Origin: JAQBQB01 sp036499625
GTDB taxonomy: Bacteria > Gemmatimonadota > Gemmatimonadetes > Gemmatimonadales > Gemmatimonadaceae
Assembly (NCBI GenBank): GCA_036499625.1
Contig: DASYDJ010000031.1
Span: forward strand, 248,001-312,000
Length of the DNA stretch: 64,000 nt
Direction of reading: 5' to 3'
The position numbers and the translations under genes are program-made. Positions within the stretch are counted from its first letter, which is position 1; each line of letters begins with the position of its first letter. Positions 1 to 7,823 of the stretch are shown piece after piece. Under the pieces are notes generated by a model. That model was not told the origin of the DNA. It ran no database searches and saw only the letters and a program-made list of their open reading frames with translations.

Positions 1-1119
1 GCGCAGCTTCATCTGCCACGAGAAGCGGTGGCCTTCTTCGGTCCAACTCACATTGCCCGGATAGACGAAGTGCCGGAGCGGAATGAGGATCTGGAGAAGG
101 AGGTAGACAGCGAGGGCTGTCATTCCGAAGGAGCGGAGCGACGAGGAATCTCGTGTCGCCCGGCTAGATCCCTCGCTCCGCTCGGGATGACAGTCTTGGG
201 TCCGTTCCGCTTCCGCCCGTTCCACCGTTCCACCCTTCCACCGTTCCACCAGCCTACACGGCCAATCCGGATCGAAAAACAACGTCGTCGCCGCCAGCAT
301 CATCCACGGAAAAATCCCGATCGCGAATAACTGCGAGTTGAGCACGTGAAATACGATCGCCGCCGCAAACGCGAACGGGCGCGTGCGGCGCCAGAGCAAC
401 GCCGGCGTCACGAGCAGATCGAAGCACAACCCGCCGTAGCTGAACAGGTACAACTCGAGCTGGTGCCGCACGATCCAACCAATGAGCGGCACGTTGGCGC
501 TCTCGATCAGCCACGAGCGCATCGGTTCGCCGTGCACCCAGTCGGGATTGATCTTGGCGACACCGCCGAAAAAGTAGATCAGACCGACCTGCGCACGCAG
601 CAGCCAAAGGCTCCATCGCGGCACTGTGCACTGCCGCGGCAACCCACGCCGTCGACTCAGCCACGCAGGCACCGAAAGCGCCGCATCCGCGGGAATCACC
701 GCCAACAGAAATGCGAACAGCGACGCCGCGTAGAAATGATTGAGATAGCGCGCTTCGTCGAGCAGGAAGACGTAGGTGAACGCCAGCCAGAGCAACACGC
801 TGGAAAAGCGATACCAGACGCCGAGCGCCACGCACAGCGCAAGAATCCCCAGCACCGCGAAGTGGATGTACATCCCAGCGCCGGGCCACGGATGCACCCA
901 TCCAAATCCGTAAAACGTGAAATGGAAGCGCGGCTGGATGAAATACCGCGCAATCCAGCCTTTGCTGAAGTACCGGGTCGTCTCCCAAACCAGGATCAAC
1001 CCGAAGGCAATACGAAAGAAGGCGATGGACGCGCCGTCGACCGGATCAGACAAGTGCGCCGCCAAGCGACTCCAGCGGCTGGCGGCGGACGCGGCGACGG
1101 GGGCTCGGGACTGTTCCAC
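1..1119 (-). CDS. HTTM-domain membrane protein (vitamin K-dependent carboxylase-like), C-terminus beyond window
   Basis: Multi-pass membrane protein, 373 codons visible; the frame is open at base 1. An N-terminal SIAFFRIAFGLILVWE stretch, then DEARYLNHFYAASLFAF, LIYFFGGVAKINPDW and near the edge YPGNVSWTEEGHRFSW are typical of the HTTM family related to gamma-glutamyl carboxylase. Enzymatic activity is not shown. The start is taken as GTG 1119 because a TATAGT box (1132-1137) lies just upstream; TTG 1128 is possible, and GTG 1149 lies above the box. Oddity: codons over about 119-254 are a dispersed palindrome plus CCGTTCCACC-type low-complexity sequence, read in frame between the DPDWP segment and the conserved C-terminal part. 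This adds about 45 residues I do not expect in relatives. Confidence 0.8.
   Translation of the reverse strand, partial: MEQSRAPVAASAASRWSRLAAHLSDPVDGASIAFFRIAFGLILVWETTRYFSKGWIARYFIQPRFHFTFYGFGWVHPWPGAGMYIHFAVLGILALCVALGVWYRFSSVLLWLAFTYVFLLDEARYLNHFYAASLFAFLLAVIPADAALSVPAWLSRRRGLPRQCTVPRWSLWLLRAQVGLIYFFGGVAKINPDWVHGEPMRSWLIESANVPLIGWIVRHQLELYLFSYGGLCFDLLVTPALLWRRTRPFAFAAAIVFHVLNSQLFAIGIFPWMMLAATTLFFDPDWPCRLVERWKGGTVERAEAERTQDCHPERSEGSSRATRDSSSLRSFGMTALAVYLLLQILIPLRHFVYPGNVSWTEEGHRFSWQMKLR
119..191. repeat. Dispersed REP-like palindrome (copy 1) inside the HTTM gene
   Basis: The outer ends GTCATTCCGA and CTCGGGATGAC are inverted copies, with inner GAGCGGAGCGACGAGG and CCTCGCTCCGCTC arms. A diverged copy lies at 45287-45371. 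On the minus strand it reads in frame as ...CHPERSEGSS..., so it is translated as part of the membrane protein. Confidence 0.8.
202..250. repeat. Low-complexity CCGTTCCACC tandem-like stretch
   Basis: Imperfect repeats of a decamer similar to CCGTTCCACC follow the REP-like element directly. The stretch lies inside the HTTM reading frame and codes for a Glu/Arg-rich linker. Confidence 0.6.
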
Positions 1120-1131
1120 ACCGGCCAACTT

Positions 1132-1137
1132 ACTATA
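1132..1137 (-). promoter_or_regulatory. -10 box (TATAGT) of the HTTM gene
   Basis: TATAGT on the minus strand lies 12 nt before GTG 1119, implying a very short leader of about 6 nt. The overlapping plus-strand TATATT (1134-1139) could serve the divergent small gene at 1176. No clear -35 was seen. Confidence 0.4.
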
Positions 1138-1175
1138 TTCCCGTCTCACGGAAACATCGACCGAAGAGGATTGTG

Positions 1176-1364
1176 ATGCACGAGCCGAGTGAACACGTCG
1201 ATCGCTATTCGCCCGCGGACACCAACGGCGGTTGGGGCGCTGCCGGAGTCGTCATCGCGCTCGTGATCATTTGCATCGCCAGTGTGACGTACATCCACAA
1301 GCAGACGTACAAGCACCCCACGGATGTCACGTGGCACGGCGAAGGATCGGGCGACGCGCCCTGA
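1176..1364 (+). CDS. Small single-pass membrane protein, unknown function
   Basis: 62 residues with one hydrophobic segment (about residues 20-38, GVVIALVIICIASVTYI) after a polar N-terminus; the tail is short and polar. ATG 1176 is preferred over GTG 1173 because AGAGGA at 1165-1170 is a well-spaced ribosome site. It is divergent from the HTTM gene and followed by a terminator hairpin at 1400. I do not recognise a family. Confidence 0.55.
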   Translation: MHEPSEHVDRYSPADTNGGWGAAGVVIALVIICIASVTYIHKQTYKHPTDVTWHGEGSGDAP

Positions 1365-1399
1365 CCTGAGCGGCTGCAACCAAGAATCGCCACACCCAT

Positions 1400-1427
1400 G
1401 GCGGGACCGGACGGTCCCGCCTTTGTT
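1400..1427 (+). terminator. Rho-independent terminator
   Basis: A 9-bp stem GGCGGGACC/GGTCCCGCC with a 4-nt loop is followed by TTTGTT. It ends the small membrane-protein transcript and covers codons of the longest possible frame of the next gene, which favours the internal GTG 1434 as that gene's start. Confidence 0.75.
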
Positions 1428-1433
1428 ATATCT

Positions 1434-2399
1434 GTGACCCATCCGTACCTCTACCGGCGCGCCGCATCCATTGAAGACGCGGCGCAGCAGCTCGATCAAC
1501 CAGGCGCCATCCCGCTCGGCGGCGGTACCGACCTGCTCGTCACGATCGCCGAGGAGATCACTCGGCCGGATTTGGTCGTGGATCTGCGGACGATTCCCGA
1601 CAGCGCAACGATCGCCGCGCTCGACGACGGTACTGTGCGAATTGGCGCATCGGCGCGGATCGCCGACATCACCCACAACGCGCTAATTCGCGAGGATTTC
1701 GCGGCGCTCGCCGCTGCATGCGACGTCGTGGGAACTCCGGCGCTGCGCCACATGGGCACCATCGGCGGCAATCTGTGTCAGCGGCCGCGCTGCTGGTATT
1801 TCCGGCGCGGCGTACCATGTCTCAAGAGCGGCGGCAGCTCGTGTCCCGCCGAGCATGGCGAGAACACGTACCTCGCGATTCTCGATGCTGGACCGTGCTA
1901 CGCCGTGCATCCGTCCGACCCTGCCGTGGCGCTGATGGCCCTCGACGCGCGAGTGGAGCTTGCATCGGTCGGCACGCGGCGCGAGGTCGCTCTGGCGGAT
2001 TTTTACGTGCTGCCGAGCGAGCAAGTGGAGCAGGAGACGGTGCTTGCGCCGGACGAATTCGTGTCCGCGGTATTGCTGCCGCCCGAGTCCCGCGGCGGCA
2101 CGCAGCGCTATCACAAACTCATGCAGCGTGAAGCGTGGGATTTTGCGCTCGTCAGCATCGCCGGCTGCAAGCAAACCAACGGCGACGTGCGCATCGTACT
2201 CGGCGGGGTGGCACCGCGGCCATGGCGAGTGAACTCGTCGATCGAGGAGGATGTGGCGTCGGGCAATCTCGATGAGGACACGGTGTCGACGCTTGCCGAG
2301 CGTGCGTTGTATGACGCGAAGCCGCTGTCGGGGAATGGGTACAAGGTGGATCTCGCTGGCTCGTTGATCCGGCAGATCATTAGAGAACTGGCACAATGA
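1434..2399 (+). CDS. FAD-binding subunit of a xanthine dehydrogenase-type molybdoenzyme, with [4Fe-4S] cysteines
   Basis: 321 residues. The FAD-binding PCMH fold shows PLGGGTDLL near the start and HMGTIGGNLCQRPRCWYFRR in the middle. The cysteines in CQRPRC...C and the following CLKSGG...C are those expected for the extra [4Fe-4S] cluster of PaoB/YagS-like subunits, which pass electrons between the molybdopterin and [2Fe-2S] subunits. No molybdenum-binding large subunit or ferredoxin subunit is adjacent, so it is an orphan here. GTG 1434 is chosen because the terminator stem lies upstream. The stop overlaps the next start (ATGA), so it is co-transcribed with the FHA gene. Confidence 0.85.
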   Translation: MTHPYLYRRAASIEDAAQQLDQPGAIPLGGGTDLLVTIAEEITRPDLVVDLRTIPDSATIAALDDGTVRIGASARIADITHNALIREDFAALAAACDVVGTPALRHMGTIGGNLCQRPRCWYFRRGVPCLKSGGSSCPAEHGENTYLAILDAGPCYAVHPSDPAVALMALDARVELASVGTRREVALADFYVLPSEQVEQETVLAPDEFVSAVLLPPESRGGTQRYHKLMQREAWDFALVSIAGCKQTNGDVRIVLGGVAPRPWRVNSSIEEDVASGNLDEDTVSTLAERALYDAKPLSGNGYKVDLAGSLIRQIIRELAQ

Positions 2400-3199
2400 G
2401 CTGGCTCGCGTTCGGCACCCAGACCCGCGAGCTGCGCGACGGCGAGCTCGTCATCGGCAGCGGCGCGGACGCTGACTGGCGGGTGTCGACGGCCGATCTG
2501 ATGCCGCGACACTTCATGCTCACTGTGCACGGGCTCAATGTCTCGATCAAGGCGTGTACGCCCGACGTCGTCGTGGTCGTGAACGATCGCCAACTGCCCG
2601 GGACGTACTATTTGCTCCACGACGGCGACGTCGTCGCGGCCGGGCAGGGTCGGTTCATCTATAGCGATGACGAACCGCGCACCACCGACGCTGTCGCCGG
2701 TCAGTCGGCCGACGACGGGTATTTGGTCGACGACCAGCGGAAATCGGCGCATCACCTGGTGAACCGGTCGACCACGCTCGGCCGCGATGCCTCGAATGGG
2801 ATCGTTCTGCGCGATCCGCGGGCGTCGCGCTTTCACGCCGAGATTCGGCGCGAGGCGGGTGGGTTCGCACTGCACACGATGGGGTCGGCGGGAACCACTT
2901 TGAACGGCGCTGCGATGCGGGGTCCGCGGCTCTTGCGGGACGGCGACCGGATCGAGGTCGCGTACGGGAGTTATCGCTTCGTCCGGGAGGTTCCGCCCGA
3001 TGTCAGCGTCGAAGGCGCCGGGCTCGACCTGAACGATGAGACCGCCACGCTGCCGACGGTGGTCGTCCCGCGGTCGACCATGGAATCGTCGGTCCGAGCC
3101 GTGCAGCCGCCGGCGCCGGTCCTGTCATGGAAAGTGATCGTCGGCATCCTGGTGGTCGTGATCGCCGGAATCGTGGCCTGGCGGTTCGTCGGCCACTGA
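2396..3199 (+). CDS. Double-FHA-domain protein with C-terminal membrane anchor
   Basis: 267 residues. The N-terminal about 90 residues look like a degenerate FHA fold (LVIGSGADADWRV). A clearer FHA domain follows at about 115-200 with TTLGRDASNGIVL, SRFHAEI and GTTLNG, the usual phosphothreonine-binding loops. One transmembrane helix lies near the C-terminus (VIVGILVVVIAGIVAW), leaving most of the protein cytoplasmic. It is coupled by ATGA overlap to the FAD subunit gene. No kinase lies nearby, so the phospho-partner is unknown. Confidence 0.8.
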   Translation: MSWLAFGTQTRELRDGELVIGSGADADWRVSTADLMPRHFMLTVHGLNVSIKACTPDVVVVVNDRQLPGTYYLLHDGDVVAAGQGRFIYSDDEPRTTDAVAGQSADDGYLVDDQRKSAHHLVNRSTTLGRDASNGIVLRDPRASRFHAEIRREAGGFALHTMGSAGTTLNGAAMRGPRLLRDGDRIEVAYGSYRFVREVPPDVSVEGAGLDLNDETATLPTVVVPRSTMESSVRAVQPPAPVLSWKVIVGILVVVIAGIVAWRFVGH

Positions 3200-3442
3200 G
3201 CCGTTTGATGGTCCAATCGGCGGGCCACTAGCCCCCGAACCCAAATCCCGACTAATTTTATCGTGCTTGGCTGACCCTGCCTGCGTTCGCGCCGGGGCCG
3301 GCCATTTCGCGTCGGATGCATGACGCCGCAAGCGATTCAACGAAAACGAGTTGCGCCGCGCACCCGGACGACCGTCGCACATTTCCGAACGCGCCGACGG
3401 CCGCGATTTTCGCGCAGCAACGCGCAGCTACGTGGAGCTTAC
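3200..3442. other. Intergenic region upstream of the SUF operon
   Basis: 243 bases with no credible gene. An AT-richer patch (CTAATTTTATC, about 3251-3261) is the only promoter-like sequence. No clear IscR/SufR-type palindrome was seen by eye. Confidence 0.4.
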
Positions 3443-4876
3443 ATGAGCAGTTCGATCGAGACCCTGATTAGCCGAGAGTATCAGCACGGCTTCGTGACCG
3501 ACATCGAGTCGGACACGATGGCCGCCGGCTTGAACGAGGACGTCATCCGCGCGATTTCGGCAAAGAAGAACGAGCCGGAGTTCATGGTGGAGTGGCGTCT
3601 CAAGGCGTTTCGTCGCTGGCAGTCGATGAAGGAGCCGCATTGGCCCAACGTGCATTACGGTCCGATCGACTATCAGGCCATCAGCTACTACTCCGCGCCC
3701 AAGACCAAGACGCCACTCGGCAGCATCGACGACGTCGATCCCGAGTTACTGAAGACGTACGAGAAGCTCGGCATTCCGTTATACGAGCAGAAAGTGCTCG
3801 CGGGCGTCGCTGTCGATGCGATCTTCGATTCGGTGTCGGTCGGCACGACGATGCGCAGCGAGCTGGCGAAGCACGGCATCATTTTCTGCTCGTTCGGCGA
3901 GGCGGTGCGCGAGCATCCCGAGCTCGTGCGGAAATATCTGGGCGACGTGGTGCCGTCGAGCGACAACTTCTTCGCGGCGCTGAACGGCGCGGTGTTTTCG
4001 GACGGCTCGTTCGTCTACATCCCCAAAGGTGTGCGCTGCCCGGTCGAGCTGTCGACGTACTTCCGCATCAACAACGGCGACACCGGCCAGTTCGAGCGCA
4101 CGTTGATCGTGGCCGACGAGGGCTCATACGTGAGCTACCTCGAGGGTTGCACGGCGCCCAAGCGCGACACGAATCAGTTGCACGCGGCGGTGGTAGAGCT
4201 CGTGGCGCTCGAGGGCGCGACGATCAAGTACTCGACCGTGCAGAACTGGTATGCCGGCGACAAGGAAGGCAAAGGCGGCATCTACAACTTCGTGACGAAG
4301 CGGGGCAAGGCCGCGAAGAACGCGAAGATATCGTGGACGCAGGTAGAGACCGGCTCGGCCATCACGTGGAAGTATCCGAGCGTGATTCTGCAGGGCGACA
4401 ACGCTGTCGGTGAGTTCTACAGCGTGGCCGTAGTGAACAACAAGCAGCAGGCCGATACGGGCACGAAGATGATCCACATCGGCAAGAACACGCGCTCCAC
4501 GATCGTATCGAAAGGCATCTCGGCCGGCGAGGGAAACAATTCGTATCGCGGCCGCGTGCAGGTGCTGCCCAAGGCCGACGGCGCGCGCAACTACACGCAG
4601 TGCGACTCGATGCTCGTGGGCAATCGCTGCGGCGCGCACACGTTCCCGTACGTCGAAGTTGGCAACAACTCGGCGATCGTGGAGCACGAGGCATCGACGT
4701 CCAAGATCGGCGAAGATCAGATCTTCTATCTGAAGCAGCGTGGGCTGAGCGCCGAGCAGGCGGTGTCGATGATCGTGAGCGGCTTCTGCAAGGAAGTGTT
4801 CAAGGAGCTGCCGATGGAGTTTGCGCTGGAAGCGCAGGCACTGCTCGGGATCACGTTGGAAGGAAGTGTTGGGTAG
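3443..4876 (+). CDS. sufB: Fe-S cluster assembly scaffold protein SufB
   Basis: 477 residues, usual SufB length. It forms the scaffold with SufD and the ATPase SufC, on which [Fe-S] clusters are built in the cytoplasm. The family signatures YIPKGVRCPVELSTYFRIN, LEGCTAPKRDTNQLHAAVVE and the C-terminal HEASTSKIGEDQIFYLKQRG are all present. ATG 3443 has GGAG about 5-9 bases upstream; a longer frame exists but its extra N-terminus is not SufB-like. First gene of the operon; a 112-base gap with a long inverted repeat separates it from sufC. Confidence 0.97.
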   Translation: MSSSIETLISREYQHGFVTDIESDTMAAGLNEDVIRAISAKKNEPEFMVEWRLKAFRRWQSMKEPHWPNVHYGPIDYQAISYYSAPKTKTPLGSIDDVDPELLKTYEKLGIPLYEQKVLAGVAVDAIFDSVSVGTTMRSELAKHGIIFCSFGEAVREHPELVRKYLGDVVPSSDNFFAALNGAVFSDGSFVYIPKGVRCPVELSTYFRINNGDTGQFERTLIVADEGSYVSYLEGCTAPKRDTNQLHAAVVELVALEGATIKYSTVQNWYAGDKEGKGGIYNFVTKRGKAAKNAKISWTQVETGSAITWKYPSVILQGDNAVGEFYSVAVVNNKQQADTGTKMIHIGKNTRSTIVSKGISAGEGNNSYRGRVQVLPKADGARNYTQCDSMLVGNRCGAHTFPYVEVGNNSAIVEHEASTSKIGEDQIFYLKQRGLSAEQAVSMIVSGFCKEVFKELPMEFALEAQALLGITLEGSVG

Positions 4877-4910
4877 GACTAATCGCGATCGTTGTTTACT
4901 AAATACTTCT

Positions 4911-4975
4911 GGTCTCTGCTCTCTGGTCTGAGGATACTGCTCACTCCCGAGACCTCAGACCCGAGACCAGAGACC
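4911..4975. repeat. Long imperfect inverted repeat between sufB and sufC
   Basis: GGTCTCTG...GGTCTGAGG on the left is mirrored by CCTCAGACC...CAGAGACC on the right, so the transcript can fold into a long hairpin. There is no U-tract, so it is not an ordinary terminator. It resembles intergenic mosaic repeats or an mRNA processing/stability site. Confidence 0.7.
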
Positions 4976-4988
4976 TAGAGAATTCAGA

Positions 4989-5753
4989 ATGAGTTTGCTC
5001 GTTATTAAGGACCTGGAAGCTAGAGTAGCCGATAAGCCGATTCTTCGCGGACTCAGCCTGACTGTGGACGCCGGATCTGTGCATGCGGTTATGGGCCCGA
5101 ACGGTTCCGGGAAAAGCACATTGGCGCAGGTGCTCGCCGGAAACCCCGCGTACGAAGTCACGGGTGGATCGGTGACGTACAACGGACAGGATCTGCTATC
5201 GATGGAGCCGGAAGTGCGCGCACAGTCGGGCGTCTTTTTGGCGTTCCAGTATCCGATCGAGATCCCCGGCGTGTCGAACGCGTACTTTCTCCGCGCGGCC
5301 TACAACGAAAAGCTCAAGGCGCAGGGGAAAGAGGAAGTCGATCCGCTCGAATTCGCCGACCTGATGGAGCAGAAGCTCGCGCTCGTCGAGATGGACACGG
5401 CCATGCTCAATCGCTCGGTCAACACCGGCTTTTCTGGTGGCGAGAAGAAGCGAAACGAGATCTTGCAGATGGCCGTGCTCGAGCCGCGTCTGGCGATTCT
5501 CGACGAGACAGACTCCGGCCTCGACATCGATGCGCTGCGCATCGTGGCCAACGGCGTGAATCAGCTCAAGCGACCGGACAACGCGACGATCGTCGTCACG
5601 CACTATCAGCGTTTGCTCAACTACATCGTGCCCGACTTCGTGCACGTGTTGGCGAACGGCCGCATCTTGAAGTCGGGCGGCAAGGACTTGGCGCTCGAGC
5701 TCGAGGAAAAGGGGTACGACTGGGTCACACATCCAGGCGGAGCAGCGGCGTGA
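4989..5753 (+). CDS. sufC: Fe-S assembly ATPase SufC
   Basis: 254 residues. ABC-type ATPase that powers the SufBCD scaffold. Walker A GPNGSGKST lies at about residues 36-44, the signature FSGGEKKRNE in the second half, Walker B LAILDETDSGLD next and the switch histidine in VVTHYQ. It starts at ATG 4989 shortly after the intergenic hairpin and overlaps sufD by 4 bases (GTGA). Confidence 0.97.
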   Translation: MSLLVIKDLEARVADKPILRGLSLTVDAGSVHAVMGPNGSGKSTLAQVLAGNPAYEVTGGSVTYNGQDLLSMEPEVRAQSGVFLAFQYPIEIPGVSNAYFLRAAYNEKLKAQGKEEVDPLEFADLMEQKLALVEMDTAMLNRSVNTGFSGGEKKRNEILQMAVLEPRLAILDETDSGLDIDALRIVANGVNQLKRPDNATIVVTHYQRLLNYIVPDFVHVLANGRILKSGGKDLALELEEKGYDWVTHPGGAAA

Positions 5754-7063
5754 CGTCTCCGGTAGTGAGCGGAAGCGCGGCCGAAGCATTTGTCGGCGCG
5801 TTCGACCGGCTGATGTCCGAGACGACGGTACCCGAGATGGTACAGTCGGCTCGGCGCGCGGCATTCGAGCGCTTCGCGGCGCTTGGCTTCCCCACGCGCA
5901 AGAACGAGGATTGGCACTTCACGAGCGTGTCGCCCATCGCCGAGCAGGAGTTTGTGCTGCTGGCGGCGGAGAGTGGCGATGTGCGTCGCGACGAGCTGAC
6001 TCGGTTCACCTTCGGCGCCACAGGGTGGAGCACCGTTGTGTTCGTGAACGGTCGCTTTGCGCCGGAGCTTTCAGATTGCGGAGCGTTGCCTGCCGGCGTT
6101 GAAGTGCAGGATTTGGCGTCGGCGTGGGACACGGTGCCGGTCGTCGACCGTGTTGGAACGATTGCCGACTCGACGAACCAGAGCTTCACCGCGCTGAATG
6201 GCGCGTTCCTGCACGATGGCGCCGTCGTACAGATCGCGAAGAACACTGAGGTCGACACGCCGATTCATCTGCTGTTCGTCACCGACGCCAACGCGGCGAA
6301 GGGGATGATGCATCCGCGGAATCTCATACTCGTCGGCCGCCATTCCAAAGCGACGATCGTCGAGAGCTACGTGTCGACCGTGGATGCGATGTACCTGACG
6401 AACGCGGTGACCGAAGTGTCGCTCGCCGAAGGTGCGACGCTGCGGCACTTCAAGATTCAGCGCGAAGCGAGCCGAGCGTTTCACGTCGGTACGATCGAAG
6501 TCGAGCAGGCGCGCGACAGCCACTACATGTCGTTCTCGCTGGCCATGGGCGGCGCACTCTCGCGCTCGAACATTTACACGCGGCTGAACGGCGAGGGATC
6601 GGGCGCCACGCTCAACGGTCTCTACATGATCGAAGACGAGCAGGTCTCCGATCACCAAACGCAGGTCATTCACGCGCAGCCGAACACGTTCAGCCGCGAG
6701 CTGTACAAGGGCGTGCTCGACGGACGCTCGCACGGCGTGTTCAACGGCAAGGTGTACGTCCATCCGATCGCGCAGAAGACGGACGGCAAGCAGACGAACA
6801 AGACGCTGCTGCTGTCGGACACCGCGCACGTCGACACCAAGCCGCAACTCGAGATCTTTGCCGACGACGTGAAGTGCACGCACGGCGCGACCATCGGCCA
6901 GATCGACGCCACGGCGTTGTTCTATCTCAAGAGCCGCGGCATCGACAATGCGTTCGCGCGCCGCCTGCTGACCTACGCGTTCGCCGCCGACGTGCTGGAG
7001 ACGATCGAGGTCGACGAGATCCGCGAGAGCCTGGAGCGGATGTCGCTCGAGCGTTTCGTGTGA
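5750..7063 (+). CDS. sufD: Fe-S assembly scaffold protein SufD
   Basis: 437 residues, homologous to SufB and its partner in the SufBC2D scaffold. It shows the N-terminal FPTRKNEDWHFT motif and the C-terminal CTHGATIGQIDATALFYLKS block, where the SufBD interface and a cysteine/histidine involved in cluster formation lie. The GTG 5750 start overlaps the sufC stop; the stop overlaps the sufU start. Confidence 0.96.
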   Translation: MTSPVVSGSAAEAFVGAFDRLMSETTVPEMVQSARRAAFERFAALGFPTRKNEDWHFTSVSPIAEQEFVLLAAESGDVRRDELTRFTFGATGWSTVVFVNGRFAPELSDCGALPAGVEVQDLASAWDTVPVVDRVGTIADSTNQSFTALNGAFLHDGAVVQIAKNTEVDTPIHLLFVTDANAAKGMMHPRNLILVGRHSKATIVESYVSTVDAMYLTNAVTEVSLAEGATLRHFKIQREASRAFHVGTIEVEQARDSHYMSFSLAMGGALSRSNIYTRLNGEGSGATLNGLYMIEDEQVSDHQTQVIHAQPNTFSRELYKGVLDGRSHGVFNGKVYVHPIAQKTDGKQTNKTLLLSDTAHVDTKPQLEIFADDVKCTHGATIGQIDATALFYLKSRGIDNAFARRLLTYAFAADVLETIEVDEIRESLERMSLERFV

Positions 7064-7491
7064 GCAACACCGACGCGCTCTATCAGGAAATCATTCTCGA
7101 GCACAACCGGAAGCCGCGCAACTTCCGCGAGATGACCGACGCCACGCGAACGGTGCCGGGCAACAATCCACTCTGTGGCGACAAGCTCGTACTGTGGGTG
7201 AAGTTCGACGGCGACCGGGTGAGTGACATCAGCTTCAAGGGCGAAGGATGTGCGATCTCGAAAGCATCCGCCTCACTCATGACGGCGGCGGTCAAGGGCA
7301 AGACCCGCGACGAAGCGGAAGCGCTGTTCGAGCGCGTGCACGATCTCGTCACCGGCGCGCTACCTGAATCCGAGCAGACGGACCTCGGATCGCTTCGTGC
7401 GCTCGGCGGCGTGTCACGTTTCCCGATGCGAGTCAAATGCGCGAGCCTTGCTTGGCACGCGCTCCACTCGGCCCTCAGCGACGACAAGTGA
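7060..7491 (+). CDS. sufU: SufU-type sulfur-transfer protein
   Basis: 143 residues. SufU is a zinc-dependent sulfurtransferase that takes persulfide sulfur from SufS. The zinc/active-site residues are visible: C39 and D41 in NNPLCGDKL, C64 in GEGCAISKASASLM and a C-terminal cysteine in VKCASLAWHAL. The insertion typical of SufU rather than IscU is present (DEAEALFERVHDLVTG). GTG 7060 overlaps the sufD stop; a Rieske gene follows with GTGA overlap. Confidence 0.93.
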   Translation: MSNTDALYQEIILEHNRKPRNFREMTDATRTVPGNNPLCGDKLVLWVKFDGDRVSDISFKGEGCAISKASASLMTAAVKGKTRDEAEALFERVHDLVTGALPESEQTDLGSLRALGGVSRFPMRVKCASLAWHALHSALSDDK

Positions 7492-7823
7492 CCGCCACCG
7501 AACGCGGATACGAGCATCTTGCCGACGTCGCGGATGTACCGGAGGGTGCGCTCGTCGCGGTGACGCGCGCCGATGGCGCTGAAATATGCCTCTACAACTA
7601 TCAGGGATCGATCGGCGCCGCGAGCAACATCTGCACACACGCGGCGTTCTTGATCTCTGATGGCGCGCTGCGGCCGGATGGCACGCTCGAGTGCGCGTGG
7701 CATGGCGCCCGTTACGACTGCCGGAGCGGACAGGTCTGCCGCGGTCCGGCAGACGATCCGCTCCCGATCTTTCCGGTACAGATCGACTCGAACCGCATCC
7801 TCGTCGGTCCGCGCGTCCAATGA
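7488..7823 (+). CDS. Rieske [2Fe-2S] ferredoxin-like protein embedded in the SUF operon
   Basis: 111 residues. It contains the complete Rieske ligand set: C49 and H51 (ICTH) and C69 and H72 (CAWHG), plus the YDCRSGQ continuation seen in soluble dioxygenase-type ferredoxins. There is no signal or membrane segment, so it is cytoplasmic. It is translationally coupled on both sides (GTGA with sufU, ATGA with sufS), suggesting it donates electrons for cluster assembly or is an early client. That role is inference. Confidence 0.92.
   Translation: MTATERGYEHLADVADVPEGALVAVTRADGAEICLYNYQGSIGAASNICTHAAFLISDGALRPDGTLECAWHGARYDCRSGQVCRGPADDPLPIFPVQIDSNRILVGPRVQ

Noticed and set aside
28..330. Plus-strand frame with a HSEGAERRGIS-type peptide at the left edge
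   Set aside because: It is only the REP-like palindrome read through on the other strand.
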